Made by a program: the position numbers and the translations under genes. This document shows positions 34,515-43,224 of a stretch of 64,000 nucleotides of DNA, piece by piece. The number at the start of each line of letters is the position of its first letter. The stretch's first letter is position 1. This DNA comes from Calditrichota bacterium (GTDB taxonomy: Bacteria > Calditrichota > Calditrichia > Calditrichales > J004): contig JABFGF010000001.1 in the NCBI GenBank assembly GCA_013112635.1, forward strand, positions 434,001 to 498,000. The letters run 5' to 3'. Below the pieces are notes generated by a model. That model was not told the origin of the DNA. It worked only from the letters and a program-made list of their open reading frames with translations, and did no database searches.

Positions 34515-35198
34515 ATGAGCCTTCCCAGCTATTCGATTTTAATACCAGCATACAATTCACAAAGCAGCATTGGAGAATTGATTGACCAAATTATTAAAAT
34601 TGAAAACAAACCAGATGCAATTATTGTTGTAAATGACGGCTCAAAAGACAATACCTCGGAAATTGCTAACAGCAAAAATGTTATAGTTTACGACTCAATT
34701 AAAAATTATGGAAAAGGTAATGCCTTAAAAAAAGGATTTGAGATTTTTATTTCCAAAACAGAATCAGACTATGTCTTATGCATGGATGCGGATTTACAGC
34801 ACGAACCGGCATCAATTAATTCCTTTTTGAAAAAAACTACAAATAATGCAAAACCGGTAGTTGTTGGTAAACGAGATTTTAAAATTGGACAAATGCCTTT
34901 CCTAAGATACCTTTCCAATACGTTTACATCTGCAATTTTGAGTAAAATATCTGGTCAGAATATTGAAGACAGTCAGTGCGGGTTTAGATTAATAAAACGG
35001 GATATAATTAAACAGGTAAAAACAAAAGAGAATGGTTTTCAATTTGAAAGTGAATTTCTTATTGAATGTGCAAAAAAGAAGATTGAAATTAATTTTGTAA
35101 GTATCCCAACAATTTACAATAATAGTGCCTCAAATATAAGTCACATAAAAGACACATTTAAATTTACACAGCTTATTCTAAAAGAGATTTTTACATGA
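34515..35198 (+). CDS. GT2-family glycosyltransferase, DPM1/polyprenyl-phosphate type
   Basis: A 227-residue GT-A fold glycosyltransferase without membrane segments. It has 'LIPAYNS', 'VVNDGSKDNT' (38-47), 'GKGNALKKG', the DXD-type 'MDADLQHEP' (90-98) and 'DSQCGFRLIKRD', the signature of dolichol- or polyprenyl-phosphate sugar transferases. It would move a sugar from a nucleotide donor to a lipid phosphate at the membrane surface. pcm overlaps its stop (ATGA). The donor sugar cannot be told. Confidence 0.88.
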   Translation: MSLPSYSILIPAYNSQSSIGELIDQIIKIENKPDAIIVVNDGSKDNTSEIANSKNVIVYDSIKNYGKGNALKKGFEIFISKTESDYVLCMDADLQHEPASINSFLKKTTNNAKPVVVGKRDFKIGQMPFLRYLSNTFTSAILSKISGQNIEDSQCGFRLIKRDIIKQVKTKENGFQFESEFLIECAKKKIEINFVSIPTIYNNSASNISHIKDTFKFTQLILKEIFT

Positions 35199-35830
35199 TT
35201 TACTCAAAAAAACGCGATGAAATGATCATTAATCTTAGAAAGTTAGGCATAAATAGCGATCTTGTTTTGAATGCAATGAATCAGGTTCCAAGACATAAAT
35301 TTGTCGCTTTAGGCTCTGAGTTTCAGGCATACGATGAAAAAGCACTCCCTATTGGATTTGACCAAACAATATCGCACCCTTATACAGTTGCGGTAATGAG
35401 CCAGGCATTGAATTTAAAAAAAGGGGAGAGGATACTCGAAATTGGAACAGGATCAGGATATCAGGCAGCTGTATTGTGCCAAATGGGTGCACAGGTTTTT
35501 ACAATTGAACGGATTTCTCCTCTTGGCAAAAATGCAGAATCCATTCTAAAGGAACTTAAGTATCATTTTGCAATTCGTATTGGTGATGGGACAATGGGGT
35601 GGCAAACATATGCCCCTTACGATGGAATTATCGTCACAGCTGGTGCTCCCGTATCTCCGGAAAGCCTATTATCGCAACTTAAAGAGGGTGGAAAATTGCT
35701 AATTCCGGTTGGTGACAAAGATGAACAAATGTTGACCATGTATATAAGACAAGGATCAAAATATTCAAAAATAGAGATTGAGAAACTTTCGTTTGTACCC
35801 TTAATAGGTCAGTATGGATGGCAAAAATAA
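35195..35830 (+). CDS. pcm: Protein-L-isoaspartate O-methyltransferase
   Basis: Repairs isoaspartyl damage in proteins using S-adenosylmethionine. It is 211 residues with 'VPRHKFV', 'LPIGFDQTISHPYTVAVM' (the family active-site block), SAM-binding 'LEIGTGSGYQAAVL' (81-94), 'GDGTMGW' and 'LIPVGD'. It is translationally coupled to the glycosyltransferase and lies 43 bases before the DUF368 gene. Confidence 0.96.
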   Translation: MIYSKKRDEMIINLRKLGINSDLVLNAMNQVPRHKFVALGSEFQAYDEKALPIGFDQTISHPYTVAVMSQALNLKKGERILEIGTGSGYQAAVLCQMGAQVFTIERISPLGKNAESILKELKYHFAIRIGDGTMGWQTYAPYDGIIVTAGAPVSPESLLSQLKEGGKLLIPVGDKDEQMLTMYIRQGSKYSKIEIEKLSFVPLIGQYGWQK

Positions 35831-35873
35831 AATATAAAAATGATTAATCTACATTAATTACAAGGAAGATTTA

Positions 35874-36764
35874 ATGAATATTTGGTATTATCTTAGATTA
35901 TTTTTTGTTGGAATGGCGATGGGAGTTGCGAACATTATTCCTGGAGTAAGCGGTGGTACAATTGCCGTTGTTTTTGGAATATATGAACACTTGATGGAAG
36001 CCCTTGGTAATTTTGCTACTGATAAAGAAAAACGCTGGGAATATATTGTATATCTTGCTATTCTTTTTGGTGGTTCGATTATCGCTGTTGTGGGTTTGGC
36101 CGGGTTGCTAACGTGGTGTTTTGAAAATTATCCATTAATGACGGTCTATTTTTTTATGGGATTAATTCTTGGCAGTATACCTGTTGTTTTAAAATCTCAT
36201 GATGATATGAAATTAAATGCAAACAGGGCAGTATCATTTTTAATAGGAATGGCAGCTGTAATTATCCTTGCTGTCATCCAGTCAGGTTCTGGATCAGCTG
36301 AAACAAATAACATTGTGACTGAGTTTTCAGGTTTTTCCGTTTGGGATTTTGCATATTTTCTTTTATGTGGAATTATTGCTTCTTCAGCCATGATTATTCC
36401 AGGAGTCAGTGGCTCGTTTATTCTTATTTTGCTTGGTGTTTATTGGACAGTTCTCGGCTCGTTGAGTGGTTTAACAAAATTAATACTCAGCTCCGGATTT
36501 TCAGAAGAAGTTGTTGGGAGGGGATTAATTTTGGGCTCATTGGGAATTGGAGTTGTAATTGGAATTCTCGGATTCTCTAAAATTATGAGTTGGGCCTTAA
36601 AACATCATCCGGCAGTTACAATGTACGCCATCCTTGGGTTAATTATAGGTTCATTCTATCAGATTTATCCAGGATTTGAGTTTTCGATCAACGGATTTGG
36701 TGCAGTTGTTACATTGATTTTTGGATTGGTTATTTCTCTTAGATTTGCAAAAACATCCGGTTGA
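35874..36764 (+). CDS. DUF368 membrane protein, candidate polyprenyl-phosphate transporter
   Basis: A 296-residue polytopic inner-membrane protein with about eight hydrophobic segments. The N-terminal 'GVANIIPGVSGGTIAVVFGIY' and a second 'MIIPGVSGSFILILLGVY' form the internal repeat of DUF368. Members of this family (PopT) were reported as undecaprenyl-phosphate transporters that return the lipid carrier across the membrane. It lies with a lipid-phosphate glycosyltransferase and a polyprenol-kinase-like gene, which fits that role. AAGGAAG precedes the ATG. Confidence 0.92.
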   Translation: MNIWYYLRLFFVGMAMGVANIIPGVSGGTIAVVFGIYEHLMEALGNFATDKEKRWEYIVYLAILFGGSIIAVVGLAGLLTWCFENYPLMTVYFFMGLILGSIPVVLKSHDDMKLNANRAVSFLIGMAAVIILAVIQSGSGSAETNNIVTEFSGFSVWDFAYFLLCGIIASSAMIIPGVSGSFILILLGVYWTVLGSLSGLTKLILSSGFSEEVVGRGLILGSLGIGVVIGILGFSKIMSWALKHHPAVTMYAILGLIIGSFYQIYPGFEFSINGFGAVVTLIFGLVISLRFAKTSG

Positions 36765-36789
36765 TTTAGTTTATACAAATATTTATTTT
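36761..36789 (+). promoter_or_regulatory. Candidate promoter of tRNA-Pro (CGG)
   Basis: TTGATT at 36761-36766, overlapping the stop of the DUF368 gene, a 17-base spacer and TATTTT at 36784-36789, 9 bases before the tRNA. The -10 is a weaker match than at the other tRNA promoters. Confidence 0.45.
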
Positions 36790-36798
36790 CTAATTATT

Positions 36799-36872
36799 CG
36801 GGGTGTGGCGCAGCCCGGTAGCGCGCACCGTTCGGGACGGTGAGGTCGGAGGTTCAAATCCTCTCACCCCGA
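36799..36872 (+). tRNA. tRNA-Pro (CGG)
   Basis: A 74-base tRNA. The acceptor CGGGGTG pairs with CACCCCG, the anticodon stem CACCG/CGGTG encloses TTCGGGA, anticodon CGG, and the T arm has GGTTCAAATCC. No CCA is encoded and no clear terminator follows. Confidence 0.97.
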
Positions 36873-36934
36873 CAATTTTAAAATCGCTCCAAATTATTCT
36901 GCAAACATCAATTTCAAACAAACCAAATTAAATT

Positions 36935-38446
36935 TTGAATCTATTTGACTACATACCTTTTAATGCAAACCAGTGGTTTGTTGTCCTTTATTTTTTCTGT
37001 TCTCTTACACTCTTACTTGGCTTAGCAGAAGTAATAAGTCGCGTATTCAAGTTAGAAAAGGAGTTTTCAAGAAAATTTATTCATATTATTGTTGGCCTGC
37101 TTGTGGTTTTGTTTTCTCTAAATATTGTAGAACCTCAGCCAATTATTTTCTTATCACTAACTTTTACAATTCTTAATTTCCTGATTCAAAAATTTAAGCT
37201 TTTACCTGCCATGGAAAGTGATCGGCTTACTTACGGTACAACCCTTTACCCGTTTTCAATTGCTCTGGCTGCAATATTTTTGTGGGAAGATTATAAACTG
37301 ATTTTTATTATTGTTGTATTGATAATTGCTTTAGCTGATGCAGCTGCTGCCATTGTTGGTCAAGCATCATCAAATCCGGTTAAATATATTATCTGGCGTG
37401 ATGAAAAGTCACTCCAGGGGAATGCAGCAATGTTTGTTAGCAGCTATGTGATTATTACCGTTTCATATTTTTTATTTCCGGATATGATTAACTTCACACC
37501 GAATCATTCAATTTTTATAATTGCCTTTGTTGCATCTTTTGTGATTTCAATTTCAGAGTCAATTTCTTCAAAAGGATCGGATAATTTTTCTGTTATGATA
37601 TTTGCAACTTTGGTGATGTATGTGTTTTTCCATGGAGAAAGTGAAGTTCAGCAACAATTTATTGAAGCTACAATTTTTGCAATTTTATTTTCTGGTTTAA
37701 CTTTCAAATTTAAACTTCTTACATTGGATGGTTCGATTTCTGCAGCATTGGTGGCTATTTTAATTTATGGTTTTGGTTCCTGGGAATTCACAATACCGCT
37801 GCTCCTATTCTTTTTTTCGTCTAGTATTTTAAGTAAAACGGGGAAAAATCTAAAGCATCAATTTAAATTAGTGTTTGAGAAATCTTCAAAACGAGATGGG
37901 AAACAGGTTTTTGCAAATGGTGGTATTGCGGTTATTTGGGCAACGAGCTACTTTTTTTATCCTTCTGAGTTGATATACTATTTTTATATAGTTTCTGTTG
38001 CAGCGGCAAATGCAGATACTTGGGCAACTGAACTAGGTGTTTTTAGTAAATCTAAACCCCGCTTAATAACAACGTTTTTGCCTGTAGAAAAAGGCCGGTC
38101 TGGTGGAATTTCCCTTACAGGATCATTTGCTTCTTTGATGGGCAGCTTTGTTGTTTCTTTAACAGGGCTTTGGATGACAGTTGATTTATTTACAAATCTC
38201 AATCTTCTTTTGTTTTTAACATTGGCAGGTTTTTTTGCATCATTTGTAGATAGTTTTTTAGGCGCTACATTACAGGCTCAATATATGAATACAAAAACTA
38301 ATCAAATCACAGAAAAAGCATTAAATATACAAAATGAAAAAAATAAACTTATTTCCGGATATGCGTGGTTGGATAATGACCTGGTAAACTTTTTATCTAT
38401 TCTTACAGCCCCATTATTTTATTTTCTTTTTTCTTTAGTGATATAA
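36935..38446 (+). CDS. Fused VTE5-like polyprenol kinase and DUF92 (VTE6-like) phosphate kinase
   Basis: A 503-residue polytopic membrane protein in two halves. Residues about 1-225 resemble the SEC59/DGK1/VTE5 family ('SRKFIHIIVGLL', 'IALADAAAAIVGQ', 'KSLQGNAAMFV'). Residues about 235-500 are DUF92 ('LDGSISAALVAILIYG', 'ANADTWATELGVFSKSKPRL', 'KGRSGGISLTG'), the family of plant VTE6, a phytyl-phosphate kinase. Together they could make an isoprenyl diphosphate from an isoprenoid alcohol in two steps. The start is TTG at 36935: a stop codon lies two codons upstream and no ATG occurs early, though the ribosome binding site is poor. The alcohol is unknown. Confidence 0.85.
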   Translation: MNLFDYIPFNANQWFVVLYFFCSLTLLLGLAEVISRVFKLEKEFSRKFIHIIVGLLVVLFSLNIVEPQPIIFLSLTFTILNFLIQKFKLLPAMESDRLTYGTTLYPFSIALAAIFLWEDYKLIFIIVVLIIALADAAAAIVGQASSNPVKYIIWRDEKSLQGNAAMFVSSYVIITVSYFLFPDMINFTPNHSIFIIAFVASFVISISESISSKGSDNFSVMIFATLVMYVFFHGESEVQQQFIEATIFAILFSGLTFKFKLLTLDGSISAALVAILIYGFGSWEFTIPLLLFFFSSSILSKTGKNLKHQFKLVFEKSSKRDGKQVFANGGIAVIWATSYFFYPSELIYYFYIVSVAAANADTWATELGVFSKSKPRLITTFLPVEKGRSGGISLTGSFASLMGSFVVSLTGLWMTVDLFTNLNLLLFLTLAGFFASFVDSFLGATLQAQYMNTKTNQITEKALNIQNEKNKLISGYAWLDNDLVNFLSILTAPLFYFLFSLVI

Positions 38447-38487
38447 TCCAAACAGCAAAAATTGTATTTCTGTCTTTTAGTACAACC

Positions 38488-38516
38488 TTGTATAAGGATA
38501 AGTATATCCTTAAATT
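38488..38516 (+). promoter_or_regulatory. Candidate leuS promoter with a dyad operator in its spacer
   Basis: TTGTAT at 38488-38493 and TAAATT at 38511-38516 are 17 bases apart, a good match to the tRNA promoters of this window. The spacer is an inverted repeat, AAGGATA / TATCCTT (38494-38500 and 38505-38511) with a 4-base centre, as expected for an operator. leuS starts 46 bases downstream. A bound regulator is inference. Confidence 0.5.
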
Positions 38517-38562
38517 ATAGGCTCAGCAAAGAATTGTACCTAACATTATATCAAGGAAAAAA

Positions 38563-41190
38563 ATGGCTTACCCGTTTTCTGAAATCGAAAAAAAATGGCA
38601 AAAATATTGGGATGAAAGTAAAACATTCCAAACTCCTGAAAAACCTGATCTAAATAAACCCAAATTTTATGTTTTAGATATGTATCCTTACCCAAGTGGG
38701 GCCGGGCTTCACGTCGGTCACCCGGAAGGATACACAGCTACAGATATTATTGCGCGCTATAAACGGTTTAAAGGATTTAATGTTTTGCACCCAATGGGTT
38801 GGGATGCATTTGGTTTGCCAGCAGAACAATATGCGATTGAAACCGGGACACACCCAAAAGTAACAACACAGAAAAATATTGATCGTTTTCGTGAACAGCT
38901 TAAAGCAATAGGTTTTTCTTATGATTGGGATAGGGAAGTAGACACAACAGATCCAAATTACTATAAATGGACTCAATGGATATTCATTCAGCTTTATAAA
39001 AAAGGTCTTGCCTATCTGGCGGATGTTCCTGTGAACTGGTGCCCGGAGCTCGGAACAGTTTTAGCAAACGAAGAAATTATTGATGGCAAAAGTGAACGAG
39101 GTGCTCATCCGGTATACAGACGCCCGATGCGTCAGTGGATGTTGAAAATTACAGAGTATGCGGATCGGTTACTTGAGGATTTGGATGATTTGGATTGGCC
39201 GGAAAGCACAAAAGAAATGCAACGTAACTGGATTGGCAAATCCGAAGGGGCAGAGGTAGATTTTAAAATCGTAGACCATTCTAATCAAATCCGGGTTTTT
39301 ACAACGAGGCCTGATACGCTTTTTGGCGCCACTTACATGGTCCTCTCGCCCGAACATCCACTGGTTGGTAAAATTACTAAAACAGCTCAAAAAGATGCGG
39401 TTGATAATTATATAAAAGAGGCCGAAACTAAAAGTGATCTGGAAAGAACTGAATTGGCAAAGACCAAATCTGGAGCATTCACAGGCGCATTTGCGATTAA
39501 CCCGGTCAATAATAAAAAAATACCCATTTGGATTGCAGATTATGTTTTATTGTCGTACGGAACAGGCGCGATTATGGCAGTTCCAGGACAGGATGAACGT
39601 GATTGGGAGTTTGCGGAAAAGTTTGATTTGCCAATAATTAGAACTGTTCGGGTACCGGATGGTTTTGATGGTAAAGCCTATACCGGAGAAGGTTCTGCAA
39701 TAAATAGTGAGTTTTTAAATGGGCTGAAGATCAAAGATGCAAAAACTAAAATGATTCAATTCCTTGAAGAAAAAGGCTTTGGTGAAGGCAAAGTAAATTT
39801 CAAACTACGTGATTGGTTGTTTAGTCGTCAAAGATATTGGGGCGAGCCATTTCCTGTTTTACATGATGGAGATGGAAATTCTTCAGTTGTAAATGAAAAT
39901 GATTTGCCTGTTTCCTTACCAGAAATGGAAGATTTCAAACCGCAGCCTGTTGCTGATGATGACACAAATCCGAAGCCACCACTTTCAAGGGCACCCGAAT
40001 CATGGAAATATGTAGAAATTGATGGTGTAATCTATACGCGTGAATTTAATACAATGCCACAATGGGCTGGCTCATGCTGGTATTATTTACGTTATATCGA
40101 TCCTGATAATAATGAAAAAATTGTTGAGCCGGAAAAAGAAAAATATTGGATGTCTGTAGATTTATATGTTGGTGGTGCAGAACATTCCGTTTTACATCTT
40201 TTATATGCGCGGTTTTGGCACAAAGTTCTTTTTGATTTAGGCTATGTCAGCACAAAAGAGCCATTTCAAAAACTTGTACATCAGGGCATGATTCTTGGCG
40301 AGGCTGAGTATACGTTATTTAAAAATGATAAATCTGAACCGGTTTCTGCAGAAAAATATTCAGCTTTGAATAGTGATGAACTGAAAGAGCAAGGTATAAT
40401 TTCGCAAAGAATTAATGAAACTGAAGTCAGTAAATCGGGTGATTTCTTTGTTTTAAAAGAAAATCCGGATATTAAAATTGATTCCAGATCCTTCAAAATG
40501 AGCAAAAGCCGTGGTAATGTTATTAATCCAGATGATATTATAACAAACTATGGCGCTGATTCTTTACGGTTATACGAAATGTTTATGGGACCTTTAGAAG
40601 CTATGAAACCATGGAGTATGACTGGTGTAGAAGGTGTAAACAGGTTTTTGAATAGGATATGGCGTTTGATTATGGATGAAGAAAGTGGGGAAGTGCTACC
40701 GAAAGTTAAGGACATTGAACCAAACAACCTGCAATTAAGAATTCTACATTCAGCTATCAAAAAAGTTAGTGAAGATATTGAAGCAATGAGATTTAATACA
40801 GCTATTTCTGCAATGATGATTTTCATTAATGAGGCATATAAGTGGGATGAATTACCCGTAGACACAATAAAAAATTTTCTAATATTATTAAATCCATTTG
40901 CTCCTCATATATCAGAAGAAATTTGGCAAAAAATGAAACTATCTTCGACTATTGCTGAACAAAGCTGGCCTGTTTATAATAATGATTTTTTAGAAGTAGA
41001 TCAGGTAGAATGGGTTGTGCAAATAAACGGTAAAATCCGAGAAAAAATTACTGCGAGTAAAAATGTTGCTAAAGATGAAATTGAGCAACAGGCATTAGCT
41101 TTTGGCAGAGTCCCTGAGCTTTTGAAAGAAAAGATAGTTCAAAAAGTGATTGTAGTTCCCGGTAAACTTGTTAATATTGTAGCGAATTAA
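38563..41190 (+). CDS. leuS: Leucine--tRNA ligase
   Basis: Class I synthetase, 875 residues. The Rossmann core has 'HVGHP' (50-54, HIGH motif) and 'KMSKS' (645-649). The CP1 editing domain lies about 225-420 ('[20 protein letters not shown]'), with the catalytic '[19 protein letters not shown]'. The C-terminal anticodon and tail domain ends '[11 protein letters not shown]'. AAGGA precedes the ATG. The stop codon overlaps the stop of the convergent response-regulator gene by three bases. Confidence 0.98.
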   Translation: MAYPFSEIEKKWQKYWDESKTFQTPEKPDLNKPKFYVLDMYPYPSGAGLHVGHPEGYTATDIIARYKRFKGFNVLHPMGWDAFGLPAEQYAIETGTHPKVTTQKNIDRFREQLKAIGFSYDWDREVDTTDPNYYKWTQWIFIQLYKKGLAYLADVPVNWCPELGTVLANEEIIDGKSERGAHPVYRRPMRQWMLKITEYADRLLEDLDDLDWPESTKEMQRNWIGKSEGAEVDFKIVDHSNQIRVFTTRPDTLFGATYMVLSPEHPLVGKITKTAQKDAVDNYIKEAETKSDLERTELAKTKSGAFTGAFAINPVNNKKIPIWIADYVLLSYGTGAIMAVPGQDERDWEFAEKFDLPIIRTVRVPDGFDGKAYTGEGSAINSEFLNGLKIKDAKTKMIQFLEEKGFGEGKVNFKLRDWLFSRQRYWGEPFPVLHDGDGNSSVVNENDLPVSLPEMEDFKPQPVADDDTNPKPPLSRAPESWKYVEIDGVIYTREFNTMPQWAGSCWYYLRYIDPDNNEKIVEPEKEKYWMSVDLYVGGAEHSVLHLLYARFWHKVLFDLGYVSTKEPFQKLVHQGMILGEAEYTLFKNDKSEPVSAEKYSALNSDELKEQGIISQRINETEVSKSGDFFVLKENPDIKIDSRSFKMSKSRGNVINPDDIITNYGADSLRLYEMFMGPLEAMKPWSMTGVEGVNRFLNRIWRLIMDEESGEVLPKVKDIEPNNLQLRILHSAIKKVSEDIEAMRFNTAISAMMIFINEAYKWDELPVDTIKNFLILLNPFAPHISEEIWQKMKLSSTIAEQSWPVYNNDFLEVDQVEWVVQINGKIREKITASKNVAKDEIEQQALAFGRVPELLKEKIVQKVIVVPGKLVNIVAN

Positions 41191-41597
41191 CCTGGTTGAG
41201 CCTGGGCTTCTTCAATAACTTTTAATTTTTTCATTTCAGCTAATAATTTGTATTTATCTACAGGTTTCAATATGTAGCTATCACAACCTCTGGCCAGGCT
41301 AGCTTTTATATATTTTGGCTCGCTTAAGGAGGTTAGTATAATTATTTTTGACTTCTTAGTCCCGCTACTATTTTTTTCCAGGTTACGAATATTAGATAGT
41401 ACATCTAATCCATTAATTTCCGGTAACATTATATCAAGACAAATTAAGTCATAATTTTGTCCTGCATCAATTGCCATTTTTACTTTTTTAATCCCCTCTA
41501 ATCCATTCACTGCAATATGGCTCTCACCAAATTCAGACAGGATATGATTTACAATTCTATAAATAACAGCGGTGTCTTCGATGATTAGAGATTTCAA
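41187..41597 (-). CDS. Single-domain response regulator (CheY-like)
   Basis: A 136-residue receiver domain without an output domain. The acidic pair E7-D8 in 'LIIEDTA', the phospho-acceptor D55 in '[10 protein letters not shown]', T89-S90 in 'IILTS' and K111 in 'ILKPVD' are all present, so it should be phosphorylated. No histidine kinase is nearby. It is convergent with leuS and divergent from the small gene at 41967. It ends in a Gln/Ala-rich tail. The partner is unknown. Confidence 0.9.
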   Translation of the reverse strand: MKSLIIEDTAVIYRIVNHILSEFGESHIAVNGLEGIKKVKMAIDAGQNYDLICLDIMLPEINGLDVLSNIRNLEKNSSGTKKSKIIILTSLSEPKYIKASLARGCDSYILKPVDKYKLLAEMKKLKVIEEAQAQPG

Positions 41598-41966
41598 AGC
41601 ATATATCCTTTAATATTTTTTTGAATAAGAAAACTATCGGTATTTTATTTTCAATTTTAAAGGACAATTATTTTTTGATTAATTTCTGATTACTAAATTA
41701 TATATCTGCCAAACCTACAGACACACAATAACATATGGAATAAACATATACAATCCATTAAAACGAGCATAAAGCCAAACAAAACAAATACTTAAATAAT
41801 TACAATACGCAATATAATGTTATATAATGTATATTATGTAAACTTAAATTTGTGAAAATACCCTGTTCTCTTTATTGGCATTAAATACTTGCAATCAATG
41901 TTGCTTAATTCCATTAAAAAAAATAAATTCTATAAAAATAAATTTTTACTTAATTATGAGGGACAA
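41598..41966. other. AT-rich divergent intergenic region
   Basis: Between the response-regulator gene (minus) and the small protein at 41967 (plus) lie 369 bases of very AT-rich sequence without a supported gene. The only structured part is 41811-41840, with repeated TATAATGT at 41813-41820 and 41823-41830 and short inverted repeats (ATAA-TG-TTAT, ATAAT-GTAT-ATTAT). A promoter is proposed there. The rest shows nothing I can support. Confidence 0.6.
41800..41828 (+). promoter_or_regulatory. Candidate promoter of the 68-residue protein
   Basis: TTACAA at 41800-41805, a 17-base spacer and a perfect TATAAT at 41823-41828. Transcription would start near 41835, giving a leader of about 130 bases before the ATG at 41967. 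AT-rich repeats overlap the -10 region. Confidence 0.5.
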
Positions 41967-42173
41967 ATGGACAAAGATGCTTTGGCTGTAGAATTTCTTA
42001 AAATTTATTATTCCTGTCATCCAGGAAAGCTACCAGAAAACGCTGATAAGGCTTTTGAGGAAATTTCTCAATTACATAAAAAATATAAAGGACGAGTTAT
42101 TGGGGATTTAAAGAAAAAATCTGAAAGATTTGTAGACAATTATTTTGACAAAAAGGACGACAATTATTTGTAA
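41967..42173 (+). CDS. Small protein of unknown function
   Basis: A 68-residue acidic and basic mixed helical protein, not recognised. I chose the ATG at 41967 because GAGGGA lies four to five bases upstream; an upstream TTG at 41889 would give 94 residues with a lysine/asparagine-rich, unlikely N-terminus. The sequence 'LAVEFLKIYYSCHPGKLP' and a run of lysines near the end are its only notable parts. It is on the plus strand in a mostly minus region, with a good promoter upstream. Confidence 0.6.
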   Translation: MDKDALAVEFLKIYYSCHPGKLPENADKAFEEISQLHKKYKGRVIGDLKKKSERFVDNYFDKKDDNYL

Positions 42174-42209
42174 TTAATATGTGGGGACAAATAAAATCAG
42201 CTATAAGTT

Positions 42210-42416
42210 TTATTCTTTTACAACTTTAGCACTTGATTTAGTTGGAACAAAAGCTTTCCCTTTTATCTTTTCATATAATTCTTCACGATATATTTCAATT
42301 TCTCTGGGGGCTTCTATTCCAAGTTTAACCTGATTGCCATCAATTTCTACTACAATTAACTTCACATCCTCACCAATTGTTATAGACTCCCCTAACCTTC
42401 TTGTTAATACAAGCAT
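42210..42416 (-). CDS. csrA: Carbon storage regulator CsrA
   Basis: A 68-residue RNA-binding protein that blocks or stabilises target mRNAs, often those with GGA motifs over the ribosome binding site. 'MLVLTRRLGESITIGEDV' and 'VKLGIEAPREIEIYREELYE' match CsrA fully, including the Arg that contacts RNA ('APREIEIYREE'). AAAGGAGC precedes the ATG. It lies 13 bases after the enoyl-CoA hydratase gene, so it is probably the last gene of the leucine-degradation operon. No fliW is nearby. Confidence 0.96.
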   Translation of the reverse strand: MLVLTRRLGESITIGEDVKLIVVEIDGNQVKLGIEAPREIEIYREELYEKIKGKAFVPTKSSAKVVKE

Positions 42417-42429
42417 TTAATTTGCTCCT

Positions 42430-43224
42430 TTAGATTTTAGTCCAAGTGGGTTTTCTTTTTTCTAAAAACGCACTTAGTCCTTCATAAAATTCATCTGTTT
42501 GTCTAAAACTAGCGTTTATTTCAGCAAGCCTGTCTATCTCTTTTTCATTCTCCAAATATTGAAAAGAACTTAAGATTTCTTTAGTAACTTGAATGGCTTT
42601 TGGAGAATTTTTTTCTAAGTCTTTTATCAGCTGTTCAATAGTTTTATCAATTTGAGATTCTGGAATAACTTTGTTTATTAGTCCGCATTCCAATGCCTCA
42701 GATGCAGATAATATTTTTCCGGTTAACAATAACTCCCTGGCTTTTCTTTCTCCAATTTGTTTAATTAAAAATACAGACACCATTGCAGCAACAAATCCTA
42801 TTTTAACTTCTGGATAGCCAAAAATTGCGTTTTCGTCTGCAATAACAAAATCGCAAACAGAAGCTAATCCACAGCCGCCTGCCAGAGCCGGACCTACAAC
42901 TTTAGCGATAACAGGTTTGGGGAAATTAAGAATTTTTAAATACAAATCCGAAAGTGATTTTGAGTCTTTCACATTATCAGAAAAATTATTTTCTCTCAAT
43001 GAGATCATATATGATAAATCTGCACCACTGCAAAATGCATTGCCTGTGCCGGAAAGTATGACAACTTTGGTAGAATCATTTTGTTTTGCGTAATTAAATG
43101 CTTCTTTTAAATCACCTATAAGCTGATCATTCAATGCGTTTTTTTTATCAGGACGATTTAATAGTATCGTAGTTGTATTTTTATCCTGTTTAATTAGTAC
43201 TGATTTTAGAATTGGACAACTCAT
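42430..43224 (-). CDS. Enoyl-CoA hydratase/isomerase family, probably methylglutaconyl-CoA hydratase
   Basis: A 264-residue crotonase-fold enzyme. It has 'LNRPDKKNALN' and the oxyanion-hole block 'NAFCSGADLSYM', then 'GPALAGGCGLASVCDF' and 'PEVKIGFVAAMVSVFL' with a likely catalytic Glu. It overlaps the carboxyltransferase gene (ATGA), and the pair resembles liuB-liuC of leucine breakdown, so hydration of 3-methylglutaconyl-CoA is the likely reaction. Another enoyl-CoA substrate cannot be excluded. Confidence 0.87.
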   Translation of the reverse strand: MSCPILKSVLIKQDKNTTTILLNRPDKKNALNDQLIGDLKEAFNYAKQNDSTKVVILSGTGNAFCSGADLSYMISLRENNFSDNVKDSKSLSDLYLKILNFPKPVIAKVVGPALAGGCGLASVCDFVIADENAIFGYPEVKIGFVAAMVSVFLIKQIGERKARELLLTGKILSASEALECGLINKVIPESQIDKTIEQLIKDLEKNSPKAIQVTKEILSSFQYLENEKEIDRLAEINASFRQTDEFYEGLSAFLEKRKPTWTKI

